From Symbiodinium microadriaticum (taxonomy: Eukaryota; Sar; Dinophyceae; Suessiales; Symbiodiniaceae): 64,000 nucleotides of DNA. The stretch lies in assembly GCA_001939145.1 (NCBI GenBank), contig LSRX01000067.1:931651-995650 (forward strand). The letters are read 5' to 3'. The notes under the pieces are model-generated. The model did not search any database, was not told the DNA's origin, and worked only from the letters and a program-made list of their open reading frames with translations. A program made the position numbers and the translations under genes. Positions 42,150 through 52,170 of this stretch are shown one piece after another. Within the stretch, counting starts at the first letter, position 1, and each line of letters opens with the position of its first letter.

Positions 42150-42310
42150 AACTGTTTCGGTGATGATGATGACGATAACTATGGCGAGGAGGAAGCTGAC
42201 GGTGGTGTGATGATGAGGATGATGATGATGATGATGATGATAATGATGCTGATGATGACGATGATTCGATGATGATTCGATGATGATGATAATGATGATG
42301 TTGATTTTGA
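42150..42310. repeat. (GAT)n degenerate trinucleotide repeat
   Basis: GATGATGATGACGATAA type sequence. Ile/His/Met polymer ORFs on both strands are artefacts. Confidence 0.9.
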
Positions 42311-42423
42311 TGATAGTATGGTGATGGCCAGGGTATCGTGATGTTGATGATGGCCGTGACGATGCTTCATGTGCTGGTGCACATGTAGCTGCTTCTGTTC
42401 CACATTCAAAGGTTTAGGGCTTT

Positions 42424-42553
42424 CGCAGGTGAGGTTTGGAGGCCCGGGCTCGAGTTCAGGTGTGAGGAGCTTCGCATTCTCAGGAAATGTGGGAAGACCT
42501 ATAGGGCCTGGGGATGGGATTTCGTGCCGCTTGTCTGCAAGGCATAGGTCCAT
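42424..42553 (-). CDS. Possible exon, Pro-rich
   Basis: The minus frame from ATG at 42553 reads MDLCLADKRHEIPSPGP then GLPTFPENAKLLTPELEP and GPPNLTCE, before passing into GAT-repeat DNA. Protein-like composition; splice sites not fixed. Confidence 0.35.
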
Positions 42554-42888
42554 TTAAAGCTTATCTTCCTGAAACGTGGAAAACTTCAGCGTTCAACCGT
42601 ACACTTTTGAAACCTTCGATCCTGAGTGCCAAGATGTAACGAGACCTTTGGTGCAAGACTACACAACACAAGATGGAACGGAAGTGGCAGAACGATGCAA
42701 CGTGACTGCGACTGCGACCAGATGAAACCAGCAGCAACCAAGAGCGTCGGTATGTATTTTGAGCAACGGCGCGACGGCGGGTCTCTGGTCCTATTCTCAG
42801 CATGATATTCAGTGTATCTAGAACTCGAGAAGGAGAACCCAATGCATGTCTCTTGAAGGCTCAAGTGCTAAACAGCCTGAAGCATGGA

Positions 42889-42972
42889 CCCAAAACAACA
42901 GACATCACACATGGCGCCTTATCCAGAATACATTTTTCGATCTGGTGTGGAAGGAGGCCCTTCACGGGCTCC
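42889..42972 (+). CDS. Candidate exon, unknown protein
   Basis: The acceptor CAAAACAACAG|AC is followed by RHHTWRLIQNTFFDLVWK then EALHGLPK. The frame upstream of it (REGEPNACLLKAQVLNSLK, about 42820-42880) is also coding-like and could be the preceding exon. Confidence 0.4.
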
Positions 42973-43026
42973 CGAAACCCTAAACTCCCAAACCAACAGT
43001 GGTTGATCAGCCCTTCGGGGGCTGAG

Positions 43027-43081
43027 ACAACATGGCTGCACTCCGAGGAGCTCTTGCGCAGCACTTGCATCACTCTGCCTG
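43027..43081 (+). CDS. Candidate exon, unknown protein
   Basis: Two plus frames are open: TTWLHSEELLRSTCITLP, ending at donor CCTG|GTAACA, and MAALRGALAQHLHHSAW. Either could be the true one. Confidence 0.3.
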
Positions 43082-43106
43082 GTAACACAGCACTACCGAA
43101 CATTAG

Positions 43107-43249
43107 TCGGAACACGCTTCTTGTATTGGCATGCCCAACATGACGAAAGAAAGCTCAACGATGGTAAACGCAGGCCGGATCTGACGCTGTTGGCTCTTAA
43201 TCAGATTCTGACGACACTCAGCGCCCCGAGAATCAAAGTCCCGCCGTGA
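43107..43249 (+). CDS. Candidate 3'-terminal exon, unknown protein
   Basis: After AACATTAG the frame reads GTRFLYWHAQHDERKLND then GKRRPDLTLLALNQILTT and LSAPRIKVPP before TGA at 43247. Strong codon bias. Confidence 0.45.
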
Positions 43250-43417
43250 GCATCCTAAACCCCAAACCCTAAATTCCGATCGCAGGAGCCCTCCGGTCGG
43301 AAATTCGGTGCTCTGAACTCAAACGATTCACCTGCGACCTAGCTTGCACGAACACGGAAGCCCAAACACGGATTCCTGCACCCATGGCATCTAAGCCCCG
43401 CAACCATGCATGCCAAG

Positions 43418-43460
43418 GGACAGCGCCGAGGCGAGCTGCTCCAAAGCCTCGACCACCTGG
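43418..43460 (+). CDS. Exon upstream of foldback intron
   Basis: After ATGCCAAG the frame reads GQRRGELLQSLDHL and ends at donor CTGG|GTTCTT. It joins in phase with 43624-43663 across the foldback element to give QSLDHL-ATVEAFRNSVMAL. Confidence 0.5.
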
Positions 43461-43623
43461 GTTCTTGTCAAGGGATGTGAATTAAGCTACCATGTAAAGG
43501 AAACCATATTGTTTACTATAGATCCAAGAAACTTACATTAAGTTATTATAATGAGGAAACCATATTATTTACTATAGATCCCTATTATGGAAACTTAATT
43601 TAAATGCCTTAACAAGAACCCAG
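43461..43623 (+). mobile_element. Foldback element occupying a whole GT-AG intron (163 bp)
   Basis: The ends CTGG|GTTCTTGTCAAGGGAT and ..TTAACAAGAACCCAG| are mirror images over about 45 bp, including the splice sites (CTGGGTTCTTGT is perfectly inverted). The interior holds two direct copies of AAACCATATT-TTTACTATAGATCC (about 43501 and 43557). CCAC occurs on both sides. The flanking exons are in matching phase. Confidence 0.7.
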
Positions 43624-43663
43624 CCACGGTCGAGGCCTTCCGGAACTCTGTCATGGCTCTGGG
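43624..43663 (+). CDS. Exon downstream of foldback intron
   Basis: Reads ATVEAFRNSVMALG and ends at GGG|GTTTAGGG, so its donor is the start of a telomere-type repeat. Phase fits 43418-43460. Confidence 0.5.
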
Positions 43664-44164
43664 GTTTAGGGTTTAAAAGTTTAGGGGTTTAGGGTTTAGG
43701 GCTCAAGGCTTATTTTCCAGCCTGCTGTGTTGAGCATTTGGGCTTCAAAGAAAATAAGGCGTAGAGGTTGGGACTGGAGGATGAGGGCTTAACAGGATGT
43801 TTGGATTGTTGTTCGGGTTTGGGCCCTTCTTTGGGCTTGCTGAGAAGCGGGGCCGGAATAAGTTGACATGTACCTACTATTATGTCACTGTTGTCTCGTG
43901 TCGAGCTACAACCATAATCGCAAGCTGCTACTCTGGGGGCGCAAGGGTAGAGCTTCGAGCTTTACCATGCAAGTGCATCTGCTGGCTGTGTCGGATTTAG
44001 GGTTTGCATCTTGGGGTTATATAGGGTCACGGCTTGTTCGGGTCATGGTGTCTAAGTTCCACCTGAGAGTGCTGACACACCTGAAAGTGGCTGCGGTCCA
44101 TAGCCCCATTCTGTCTGACACAAAGCAGGCGGAGTGCATGTAGCTACGCCCAAGAACACAGAGA

Positions 44165-44280
44165 GAGAGAGAGAGACACACACACACACACACAAACAAA
44201 CGCAAACACAAACACAAACACAAACACAAACACAAACACAAACACAAACACAAACAAACACACACACACACACACACACG
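44165..44280. repeat. (GA)n, (CA)n and (CAAA)n microsatellite
   Basis: GAGAGAGA, CACACACA and a long CACAAA-type tract. Val/Cys/Phe/Leu polymer ORFs on the minus strand are artefacts. Confidence 0.95.
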
Positions 44281-44299
44281 TAATAACTACTAACCATCC

Positions 44300-44653
44300 T
44301 TGCAATTCAAAGCTCGATTCCGGAACATCGCAGTCAGCAGCGGGATGCAAGCTAGAACACTGCGAAGGCAACCATGGAACCATACTTCTTCTGCTCGGTG
44401 TAGCAGCAATCGAGAGCTATTTTTTGGGAGTCCCTGCTATCATCTCAAAAGGAAGCCCCATACCCTGGATTGGGGCGGCTGGCAGTTGTTTCAACACTTC
44501 ATTAATGAGTTTCAGGGGGCTCGATTCTTGCGAGATGGGGAGTTCGAGGAAGGAGTGCAGGAATCATATTGCAGTCCTCAATCTTTTGCAGTGTACGTGA
44601 GGATGGTCCTTAGCTCATGCTGTCTTGCTGTGGCGATACTCTTGTGCTTCTAG
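44300..44653 (+). CDS. ORF, possible membrane-anchored protein
   Basis: The plus frame of 117 codons ends at 44653. The C-terminal two thirds look coding: HTLDWGGWQLFQHFINEF then QGARFLRDGEFEEGVQES and YVRMVLSSCCLAVAILLCF, the last being a possible C-terminal membrane helix. The first Met is a guess because an upstream exon is possible. Confidence 0.45.
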   Translation: MQFKARFRNIAVSSGMQARTLRRQPWNHTSSARCSSNRELFFGSPCYHLKRKPHTLDWGGWQLFQHFINEFQGARFLRDGEFEEGVQESYCSPQSFAVYVRMVLSSCCLAVAILLCF

Positions 44654-45054
44654 GGATCTGTTTCCGTAAGTATTTGGCGCACATAGCATGTCTGACTCAT
44701 GGCCTGTTCGGCGTTTCGAGCTAGGCTGCATTTCGAGCGGTAGGACCTCGTCCTGGTTCATTAAGTCAAGCATTATAATTACACCTGTCCTATTCCCTCG
44801 CCTCAACCAGATGTCCGCATTCTGAAGATACAACAGTCCCTGAAAGTTCTGTGGCCCCGTATCCCCAGACCTTAAACCCTAAACGCTGTCCACACTTCGT
44901 CTTTGCATCGCGCATCTGCTGCTGCGATTTGTCAAGCCGGCGTCTGGTCCGTAGAAGCCCTGTCACCCGGACTGAGAGAGAGAGAGAGAGAGTATGTAAG
45001 CAGGCTACCTGAAGGCTCAAGCGACGTAGCATGTCTACAATGTCTACGTCACGG

Positions 45055-45165
45055 TTACTACCTACTGCTACCTACTGCTACTACTGCTACTACGTTGCTG
45101 CTGCTACTGCTGCTGCTGCTAGTACTGCTGGTACTACTACGACGACGACGACGACCACTAAACAT
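45055..45165. repeat. (CTA/CTG/GAC)n trinucleotide tract
   Basis: Mixed CTACTG, CTGCTG and GACGAC triplets. Confidence 0.85.
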
Positions 45166-45793
45166 ACTAATGAAGCATCCTGACAATAGCTCTTTCTACA
45201 ACGGTTTGGAGTCGGGAGGCCATCTAGGCCGGCTGCGGCACAGAGGGCACCTGATGGTGCCCCGATGCCAAGGAAGACCTTCTCAAGAGCAGCGAACAAA
45301 AATCCACCCTAAACCCTAAACCCTAAACTGAAAGCCCTGCACTCCCGAAGAGCCTGGCTACCCCGCTCGAGCGATTCCTCAACTCCGCAGTTCCCAAAGT
45401 CATGGCAGCTCTAAGCTGTTGCCTTCAAAGACTCCTCCAAGACTGCAGCGCCTTGCCCTAAACCTGAAACTTAACCTCCGGAATTCAAGAAGAAACCCAA
45501 CACCCATATGCCAAGAGAATTATTCCTCTCTAAGCCTGTGTGTTCAAACTTCCCTTTGATGGCCTCTTCCGGCCTGTTTTCGTTGGGGCCGAAGATGGCC
45601 GCTTCGGAAGGGGGTCTACACCGAATACCCTGCCGGTAACGTGTTTTAGGGATATCGGGATTGAAGAATTTAGGGATGTTTAGGGATTCATGGTTTCAGG
45701 GGGTTTTAGCAATCCTTGCTAGCAGAGGGCAATTGGTAGCTATGCATTCGATGCAACGCTAGGGCTCGGACACTCAACTTCTCCGTGCACACG

Positions 45794-45883
45794 TTACTGG
45801 ATGAATGGAGCATGCACGAAGCAGAACAGCCTCCTCTTCTTCTTCGGCGGTGAGGGTTGTGGATGGCTTTCATGATCAGTCCT
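45794..45883 (-). CDS. Duplicated KKKRR exon, copy 2 (3'-terminal)
   Basis: The minus frame reads RTDHESHPQPSPPKKKRRL then FCFVHAPFIQ and TAA at 45794. Its first 20 codons are clearly related to the exon at 48300-48391 (RTDHE-x-Q-SPPKKK-RRL). The basic cluster resembles a nuclear localisation signal. GGACTGATCATGA is conserved at DNA level as well. Confidence 0.5.
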   Translation of the reverse strand, partial: RTDHESHPQPSPPKKKRRLFCFVHAPFIQ

Positions 45884-45899
45884 GGAAGCGGCATTAGAG

Positions 45900-47160
45900 A
45901 CAGCAGTCGTACAAGTCAATTTGTCTAGTAGCCTAGTAAGTAGCAGGCCGGGTAGAGTTTAAACGGTGCGTCATGAAACACTACGTGACATTGCTTACCA
46001 TTGCACACCGACCAGTGGTACAACGCTGTGTGTCCCCCNGCAGTTCTCTATTATAGTCCATGACGTGGGCCTGAACCCTAAACCCCTAAACTCCTAAGCC
46101 CTGGACCCCATCGAATCTGAGAGCCCGGCGAAGGTCTAGGCTTGTGCTGCGAAGCCCTTCTATCATGGGATTAGGGCCTTGAACCGCGAGTTATGGGGTA
46201 GAATCCTCAAGTTGGTGGACTTTGAATTTGACCTTTAAACCCGAAAAGCCCGCCTATGTCTTGCAGAGCACCAGCAACTTTGACAAGAGCACATGTCGCC
46301 AACACCCCAATTCCCTTTACAAATCAGGCGAAGCAAAATCATGTTTGGAGAGCCGTAAAACATCCAAGCAAAACACGAACACATCCGGAAGACACTCGAG
46401 AGAGACACCCGAAAGCTGCAGCTCGACACCCAAAACCCTCGCATCACGGCACTCAAACGTATCACGGCTTGAAGTTTGGGGTTTTCAGAACCTAGCCCCA
46501 GAAGCACCCACGACCCCACCGCAAAACGTGAGTGTTGAGGCGGTTGCACTGTTATACTGTGGGTGAACTCACATTCCGCATTCCCAACCCTACACTCCGA
46601 AGAGAAACGAAATCTGATCTTCAACCGTACCCGAATCCACCCCAAAACCCTCTAGTATCCCCTACAGTACGAACCCTTAACCCCTACATTGCCCTACATC
46701 CGCAATTCACAAATCCACCGGGATCCTGGATATGCTGCGAATCTTCGACCCTATCATCACGAATGCCCATAAATCCTGTAGAATCCCCTGCAAATCCTCG
46801 ACGCCAAAGCCCGAATCCCTCATAAACCGGATGGGTAGATCCTGAAGCTCGACCCCAAATCCTAAATCCTACGAACCGCTAGCCCTACAAAGCCTGATCC
46901 CTAAACCCCATAGACCGAAATCCTACAAAGCCTGATCCCTAAACCCTAAACGCTAAATCCTAAACCCTAAAATTTCCTAAACCCTAAACCCTCAATCCTA
47001 AACCGTAAATACTACAACCCCCTGAACCCTAAACCCAAAATCCTAAAAGACCCTAAACCCAAATCCTAAAGCCCCCCTGAACCCTAAACCCTAAATCCGA
47101 AAAGACCCTAAACCCTAATTAAACCCAAAATCCTAAAAGACCCTAAACCCTAAATCCCGG
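45900..47160. other. No supported gene; telomere-like repeats
   Basis: A His/Pro-rich open frame at 46222-46566 has no codon bias. 46840-47160 is dominated by CCCTAAA and AATCCTAAA words. A single N lies at 46039. Confidence 0.5.
46870..47160. repeat. CCCTAAA telomere-type array with AATCCTAAA variants
   Basis: The longest such stretch in the window, with AAAGACCCTAAACC and AAATCCTAAA variants repeated at irregular spacing. Confidence 0.9.
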
Positions 47161-47165
47161 AACAC

Positions 47166-47251
47166 CCCGGATCTCCCACGTCCCAGATGCGGGTGTCCTT
47201 GATGCCTCGGGCGCCGCGACCTTCGGATCTGCCGTCTTCTCGCCGAAGACC
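47166..47251 (-). CDS. Paralogous exon type GLRR, copy 2
   Basis: The acceptor CTGCGCAG... CAG|GGT opens GLRREDGRSEGRGARGIKD then TRIWDVGDPG. It shares the acceptor context and the pattern GLRR-x-D...ARG-(I/L)-KD-(T/S)-R with 49262-49333. Confidence 0.45.
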
Positions 47252-47279
47252 CTGCGTTTCGGGTTTGGGGCTTAGGGCT

Positions 47280-47505
47280 TAAGGCTTAAGGGATGTTTAG
47301 GGTTTAGGGTTTAGGGTTGAGGGTTTAGGGTTCAGGGTTTAGGCTTGAGGGCTTAGTCCTGCGTTGAAAGAAACAGGGCTCGGTGGCTTTAGAGAGGTGA
47401 ATCTAGAGGCTTTGAGGCTTCCTGTAAAGGGATCTATAGGGGTCTAGGGTTTTCGGGCTTAGGAGTTGAGGGTTTTCAGGGGCTTGGGGTTTGGGGGGTT
47501 TGGGG
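47280..47505. repeat. TTTAGGG-type repeats up to the gap
   Basis: GGGTTTAGGGTTTAGGG and variants, ending in GGGG tracts at the gap edge. Confidence 0.85.
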
Positions 47506-48028
47506 NNNNNNNNNNNNNNNNNNNNNNNNNNNNNNNNNNNNNNNNNNNNNNNNNNNNNNNNNNNNNNNNNNNNNNNNNNNNNNNNNNNNNNNNNNNNNNN
47601 NNNNNNNNNNNNNNNNNNNNNNNNNNNNNNNNNNNNNNNNNNNNNNNNNNNNNNNNNNNNNNNNNNNNNNNNNNNNNNNNNNNNNNNNNNNNNNNNNNNN
47701 NNNNNNNNNNNNNNNNNNNNNNNNNNNNNNNNNNNNNNNNNNNNNNNNNNNNNNNNNNNNNNNNNNNNNNNNNNNNNNNNNNNNNNNNNNNNNNNNNNNN
47801 NNNNNNNNNNNNNNNNNNNNNNNNNNNNNNNNNNNNNNNNNNNNNNNNNNNNNNNNNNNNNNNNNNNNNNNNNNNNNNNNNNNNNNNNNNNNNNNNNNNN
47901 NNNNNNNNNNNNNNNNNNNNNNNNNNNNNNNNNNNNNNNNNNNNNNNNNNNNNNNNNNNNNNNNNNNNNNNNNNNNNNNNNNNNNNNNNNNNNNNNNNNN
48001 NNNNNNNNNNNNNNNNNNNNNNNNNNNN
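47506..48028. other. Assembly gap (523 N)
   Basis: Bounded by poly-G on both sides (TTTGGGG and a run of 12 G). Contents are unknown and any open frame across it is meaningless. Confidence 0.98.
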
Positions 48029-48085
48029 GGGGGGGGGGGGCTTTAGAGAGTGCAAGCCTCGAGGTCCTGTGACCGGCTACATACA

Positions 48086-48156
48086 AAAGGTAGTTTTCTA
48101 AATTCGGGTGCTCTATCAGGGACCTAAAAAGGGACCCTAATTCAGAGAACTACATT
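48086..48156. mobile_element. Foldback element, family A
   Basis: AAGGTAGTTTTCTAAATTCGGG...GGGACCTAAAAAGGGACC..TAATTCAGAGAACTACATTTT. The arms pair over about 24 bp with mismatches. Confidence 0.7.
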
Positions 48157-48299
48157 TTTGGGATATCTCTTCAAAACTAAAGGGGTTTAGGGGATCGAGC
48201 GTCAGCCAAGAACCTCAGACCCTGTGAACCCTAAACCCTAAACCCTATGAGCCCTATAAGCCCTATGAACCCCAGAAGCCCTGGACATCCAACCCTAGC

Positions 48300-48391
48300 C
48301 CCCATGTTGAGCCAAAAATGAACGTGCGCAGCCTCCGCTTCTTCTTCTTCTTCGGTGGAGACCGTTGCTGCTGCTTCTCATGATCAGTCCT
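48300..48391 (-). CDS. Duplicated KKKRR exon, copy 1
   Basis: The minus frame reads RTDHEKQQQRSPPKKKKK then RRLRTFIFGSTWG. Paralogous to 45794-45883. Lys/Arg-rich, NLS-like. The 3' boundary is approximate. Confidence 0.5.
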
Positions 48392-49261
48392 GGGCCGGAG
48401 ATCTTGGACCGGAGTCGTACTTAAGCTTGGCTTCGGGTCATTGCAGAATACTCGGGAAAAGCGTCCAATTGATGTCCCCGTATTCGAGCGGTCCAATGAG
48501 TCTATATTATCACCACAGGATGGTTTGGAGTATGGGTACCGGGTTCACGGTTTGGCACCTGCGGTGCGCGATGTGGAGCGGCACTTGTAACGAGCTGCAT
48601 GGAGAGGGCCCATTACGCGCAGGGTGTTGTCGGCAAAATTTTCTCACCTAGGTTTTTACAAACACAGCTCAGGTCCGCACCCTACGCCCTAAACCCCCAA
48701 ATCAACCAACTGGATGTTCAAACCATGGTTGCTGTTGAGCCTTCAACCTGAAGTCCCGAAAACCTTCGCCTTCCATCTTTAAGGGTTTAGGGTTTTAGGG
48801 TTCAGGACTTTCGGGTTTAGGGCTTAAGGGTTCAGGGAATTAGGGTTCAGGGATTTCCGGTCTAGGGGCTTCAGGGTTTGGGTTTAGGGTTGAGGGTGTC
48901 GAAAGCCTGTATCTAAGGTCTGAGCTCTGCACCATCGGCTTCGGTATGTAAGTTGGAAGCTGCTAATGTAGTGGCAATAAAGTTGAGTACACTGTACTAT
49001 AAATATGATATGGAACACCAAAACAGTGCTGTAATTATTAGGCCCCTATGTTAGGCTTCTCAGCCGTGACCAAACGAGGACAAAAGGGTACAGTCAGGGT
49101 TTAGGCATGCCTGCCAAACAACCGCTGCAGGTTTGTGACCAATTTGCAGCCTTCAGCCTACAAGCCTAAATCGCCCTGTAGTACCCTTATAAGTACGCTT
49201 TGTGGTACCCTTAAGTACCCTTATACTGCCCTTGTGGTACCCTTACCCTAAACCCTAAACC

Positions 49262-49333
49262 CTGAAAGTACCGGCTGTCCTTGAGGCCTCGGGCATCGAA
49301 GACTTGGCAGTGGGGGTCCCCTCGCCGAAGACC
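49262..49333 (-). CDS. Paralogous exon type GLRR, copy 1 (VWD-like motif)
   Basis: The acceptor AACTGAG|GGT and donor TTTCAG|GG enclose exactly 24 codons in phase 0: GLRRGDPHCQVFDARGLKD then SRYFQ. GDPH-x-x-x-FD-x-R resembles the start of von Willebrand factor type D domains, but one exon is too little to assign. The donor runs directly into GGTTTAGGG. Confidence 0.5.
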
Positions 49334-49344
49334 CTCAGTTTCGG

Positions 49345-49475
49345 CTTTTGAGGCTTTGAAAGCATAGGGTTTAGGGTTTGGGTGATGGGGATGTAGGGGC
49401 TTGCGGCTTTTGAGGCTTTGAAGGTATAGGGTTTAGGGTTTAGGTGGGGCTGGGGATGTAGGGGTTTCGTAGGGT
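49345..49475. repeat. Two-copy tandem duplication, about 65 bp
   Basis: GGCTTTTGAGGCTTTGAAAG plus CATAGGGTTTAGGG...GGGGATGTAGGGG occurs twice (about 49345 and 49408) with few differences. Confidence 0.75.
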
Positions 49476-50387
49476 TTAGGGTGTAGGGTAAGGAATAACT
49501 AAGCGACCTGTGCCTTGGAGCTGAAGCGCCTGGGTTCTAGGCTTTCGGGGCTTCGTGCTTCTTAAGCTAGTAGGGCTCTAGGACTCTAGGGATCGAAGCG
49601 CCTAGGGCTGAGGGTTTAACCGCCCCAAACCCTTACACCCCTATCCTTAACTTGTCCAGCGTCCTGGACCTCGAGGTACGAAAGGCTCACCTGTGGAATT
49701 ACGCAGGGCTTTTTCGGGTTTAGGCTTTATAGGTTTAAGGTTATAGTGCTCCAAAAAAAGCTGAAGATTCCTAATGTCTCTACTGCTACGTATGATGCAT
49801 GCCAATCCCGGAATCTCTTCTCACTTTGGAAGACCCATTCCTTGACTGGAAACCAAAGGCCTAACACCCTAAACCCGTAAATCCTCAAGACCCTACCCTG
49901 AACCCAAAACCAAAAACATAACCCCTGTGTGATCGAAAATCGTCTTTGGGCCCCTATAATGTATTCAAGGTGGTACTGTGAGTCGCGAGCCTGACGCCCT
50001 AAGTCATGAGGCCTTTAGTCTTCAAGCTCTATCGCCTCCTACGTGCCCATAATGCTCTTAGGGCTGGTCTTCGATCACCCGTATTTAGGGTCTAAGGTTT
50101 AGGGATCGCCCTCATGGTACCTTCGACAGTCCGCACAGAAACCAAGAAAAGTCCCAAACTCTACCGCGGAACCTTCGCTTCTTCTTCTTCGCTTCCGAGT
50201 CGACTGGCTCACCTGCTCTTGAAGAGTCGATTTTGAGGAATTGCTGGGTTTTTATCCGGCTGGAAAACTCTTCAGAGGGGTCTTTGACATCTTTATTGGG
50301 GTTTTGGGGCTTCTAGGGTCTCTTGTTCCCAAAGACTCTCTTGACGACGAGGGTCTCTGGCTAAGGTTTTCAAGGACCTACCAACGG

Positions 50388-50570
50388 TTATACGGTTATA
50401 CAGCTCGGGTATCCCTGAATCTGCGGTGTTATGCTGTAGTTCTTTAGTTGTTTGAGGTTTCTGTTCAGAGCTTCGAGTTCAAGGAAAACCGCTTCAATTT
50501 CAACTGGGTCGTCGTGGGGCTCCTTCACAGGCACTTTTACGAAAGGAGTTCTGGAGTCTATGGATCCCAT
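50388..50570 (-). CDS. Possible first exon, N-myristoyl-type start
   Basis: ATG at 50570 opens MGSIDSRTPFVKVPVKEPH then DDPVEIEAVFLELEALNRN and LKQLKNYS. The N-terminus has Gly2 and a small residue at 6. Good codon bias to about residue 45. It could start the minus gene that contains the GLRR and KKKRR exons (inference). Confidence 0.45.
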   Translation of the reverse strand: MGSIDSRTPFVKVPVKEPHDDPVEIEAVFLELEALNRNLKQLKNYSITPQIQGYPSCITV

Positions 50571-50739
50571 GCCTCGGGTTAAGATAAGGGCCTTAGGATT
50601 TTAGGCCTGTTGGGGTTTAGGGCCCCGAGTATAAATGTAGTTACTTGTTATAAAGATGATAATTATTGCTATTGGCTTGGCTATTGCTATTAGCATGGTT
50701 TTCATTGTTGATATTGTAGTGGTATATATACAGATACAT

Positions 50740-50783
50740 ATGTGTATATATATATATATATATGTGCGTGCGTATATATGTAT

Positions 50784-50816
<33 letters not shown>
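50740..50816. repeat. (TA)n and (GA)n microsatellite
   Basis: TATATATA at 50747-50762 and GAGAGA at 50790-50816. Confidence 0.95.
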
Positions 50817-50820
<4 letters not shown>

Positions 50821-50879
50821 GTAGGGTATGGGCTGTAGATCTCTAGTCCTGGACTTCCCACTCCTCAATGCCCTAGGCT

Positions 50880-51293
50880 CTACAGGGTTTCCTGCTGATC
50901 CAGCATGTTGGACGTCTCAAAACCCTGAACCCTGTGAGGGTCAGGCCTAGGGCACAGCCTCTCGCTTGACATGCAGCAGGCTAGATCATGTGACGGCATA
51001 ATGCCTTGTGGCATTTCAGCATGACGACGATGGCGCTGGCCATTCCAAAAACCCAATCTGGTTGATGGCACTGCCCTACTGAAACATATTCGCTTTTGGT
51101 CTCTGACAGCATTGTACGACATCTGAAAGCCATTAAAATCGTGCGATGTCAACGGCTCGAAGACATGGCTCTTGCATGGAGACTGTTGGTGGGCCACACA
51201 CGAAACTGACATTCTGCTGTAATGCAGGAGCCAACGTGTCATACACAATGCACGGCATGCAACAAATAATCGGCAAGATACAGGATGTTGCAC
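50880..51293 (-). CDS. ORF of 137 codons, doubtful
   Basis: Internal part SYNAVRDQKRICFSRAVP then STRLGFWNGQRHRRHAEM looks protein-like, but codon bias is weak and no domain or splice signal supports it. Confidence 0.25.
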   Translation of the reverse strand: MQHPVSCRLFVACRALCMTRWLLHYSRMSVSCVAHQQSPCKSHVFEPLTSHDFNGFQMSYNAVRDQKRICFSRAVPSTRLGFWNGQRHRRHAEMPQGIMPSHDLACCMSSERLCPRPDPHRVQGFETSNMLDQQETL

Positions 51294-51565
51294 ATCCTGT
51301 GATATTGTCGAATCTTTTTATAAAAACTATAGAATCGAAAAGAACCAAAAGGGAATCAATGTGAACTAGATTGAAACAGTATGACCATGTGCGCAACCGT
51401 AAATAGCAATACATAAGACAAGAACACAGACGAATAATAGAAGAGAGTCTGAACAAGTATAAACTAGTATATAGTAGAAAAGAAAAACAGCTTAATCATC
51501 TACCATAACGCACTGCCCTGTGCTATGGCGTAATATACTATGGTATGAGATAAGGTAATGACACA

Positions 51566-51935
51566 TTATGTACAAGACCCGTTCACTACGCCAACAGCCT
51601 TAACGACGGCTGAGAATGCGCCTGGTGGCTCCTCAGTTGCGGGCTCGGCCGGGGGCCTGGGACTGCACAAGAACCACATGCAATTGGGGCTTACCGTACG
51701 GTTTAGGGTTTGTGCTGGAAGGCCTGGCAGGGAAGGGGGGATCTTAAACCATAAGCCCGAACTGTGGTTGGGTTTCGCTTCCATTTCTGGTGGACTTTGG
51801 GTTGTCATATCCTGCCCGGTGACGTCTTTGTGCTTGCAGACGCCATGGGCTTCTCCTGCCAAGCGAGGCTTTAGATCAATGCCGGTTGTACTCACTTCCC
51901 GGTGAAATAACCTCGAGCCGAGAGACATCCAAGTC
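51566..51935 (-). CDS. Coding-like ORF, unknown protein
   Basis: The minus frame reads STTGIDLKPRLAGEAHGV then DVTGQDMTTQSPPEMEAK and, near the end, PPGAFSAVVKAVGVVNGS before the stop at 51566. A telomere-type word in the middle (AACCCTAAACCG) suggests an intron near 51700. Confidence 0.4.
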
Positions 51936-51939
51936 CCCC

Positions 51940-52170
51940 CGATGACCACGACGATGATCCACGATGTTGTTGTTGATGATGATGATAATAGTGCTGATGG
52001 TGATGATGCTGATGATGGTGATGATGATGTGACGGTGACTATGGTGATGGTGATAGTCGTGATTGTGCTTGTGACGACGAAGAAGAACAAGATGATTATG
52101 AATAATAATATCATGATTCGATAGTGATGACGGTGATGTTATGCACATGGTAGAAATCGAAAGCATGATG
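51940..52170. repeat. (GAT)n degenerate trinucleotide repeat
   Basis: GATGATGATG type DNA with ACG and GTG interruptions; Asp or Ile/His polymer frames are artefacts. Confidence 0.9.

Noticed and set aside
44017..44383. Val/Cys- or Phe/Val-rich membrane protein ORFs
   Set aside because: Translations of (CA)n and (CAAA)n microsatellite.
47403..48101. ORFs of about 200 codons on both strands
   Set aside because: They run across the 523-N gap.
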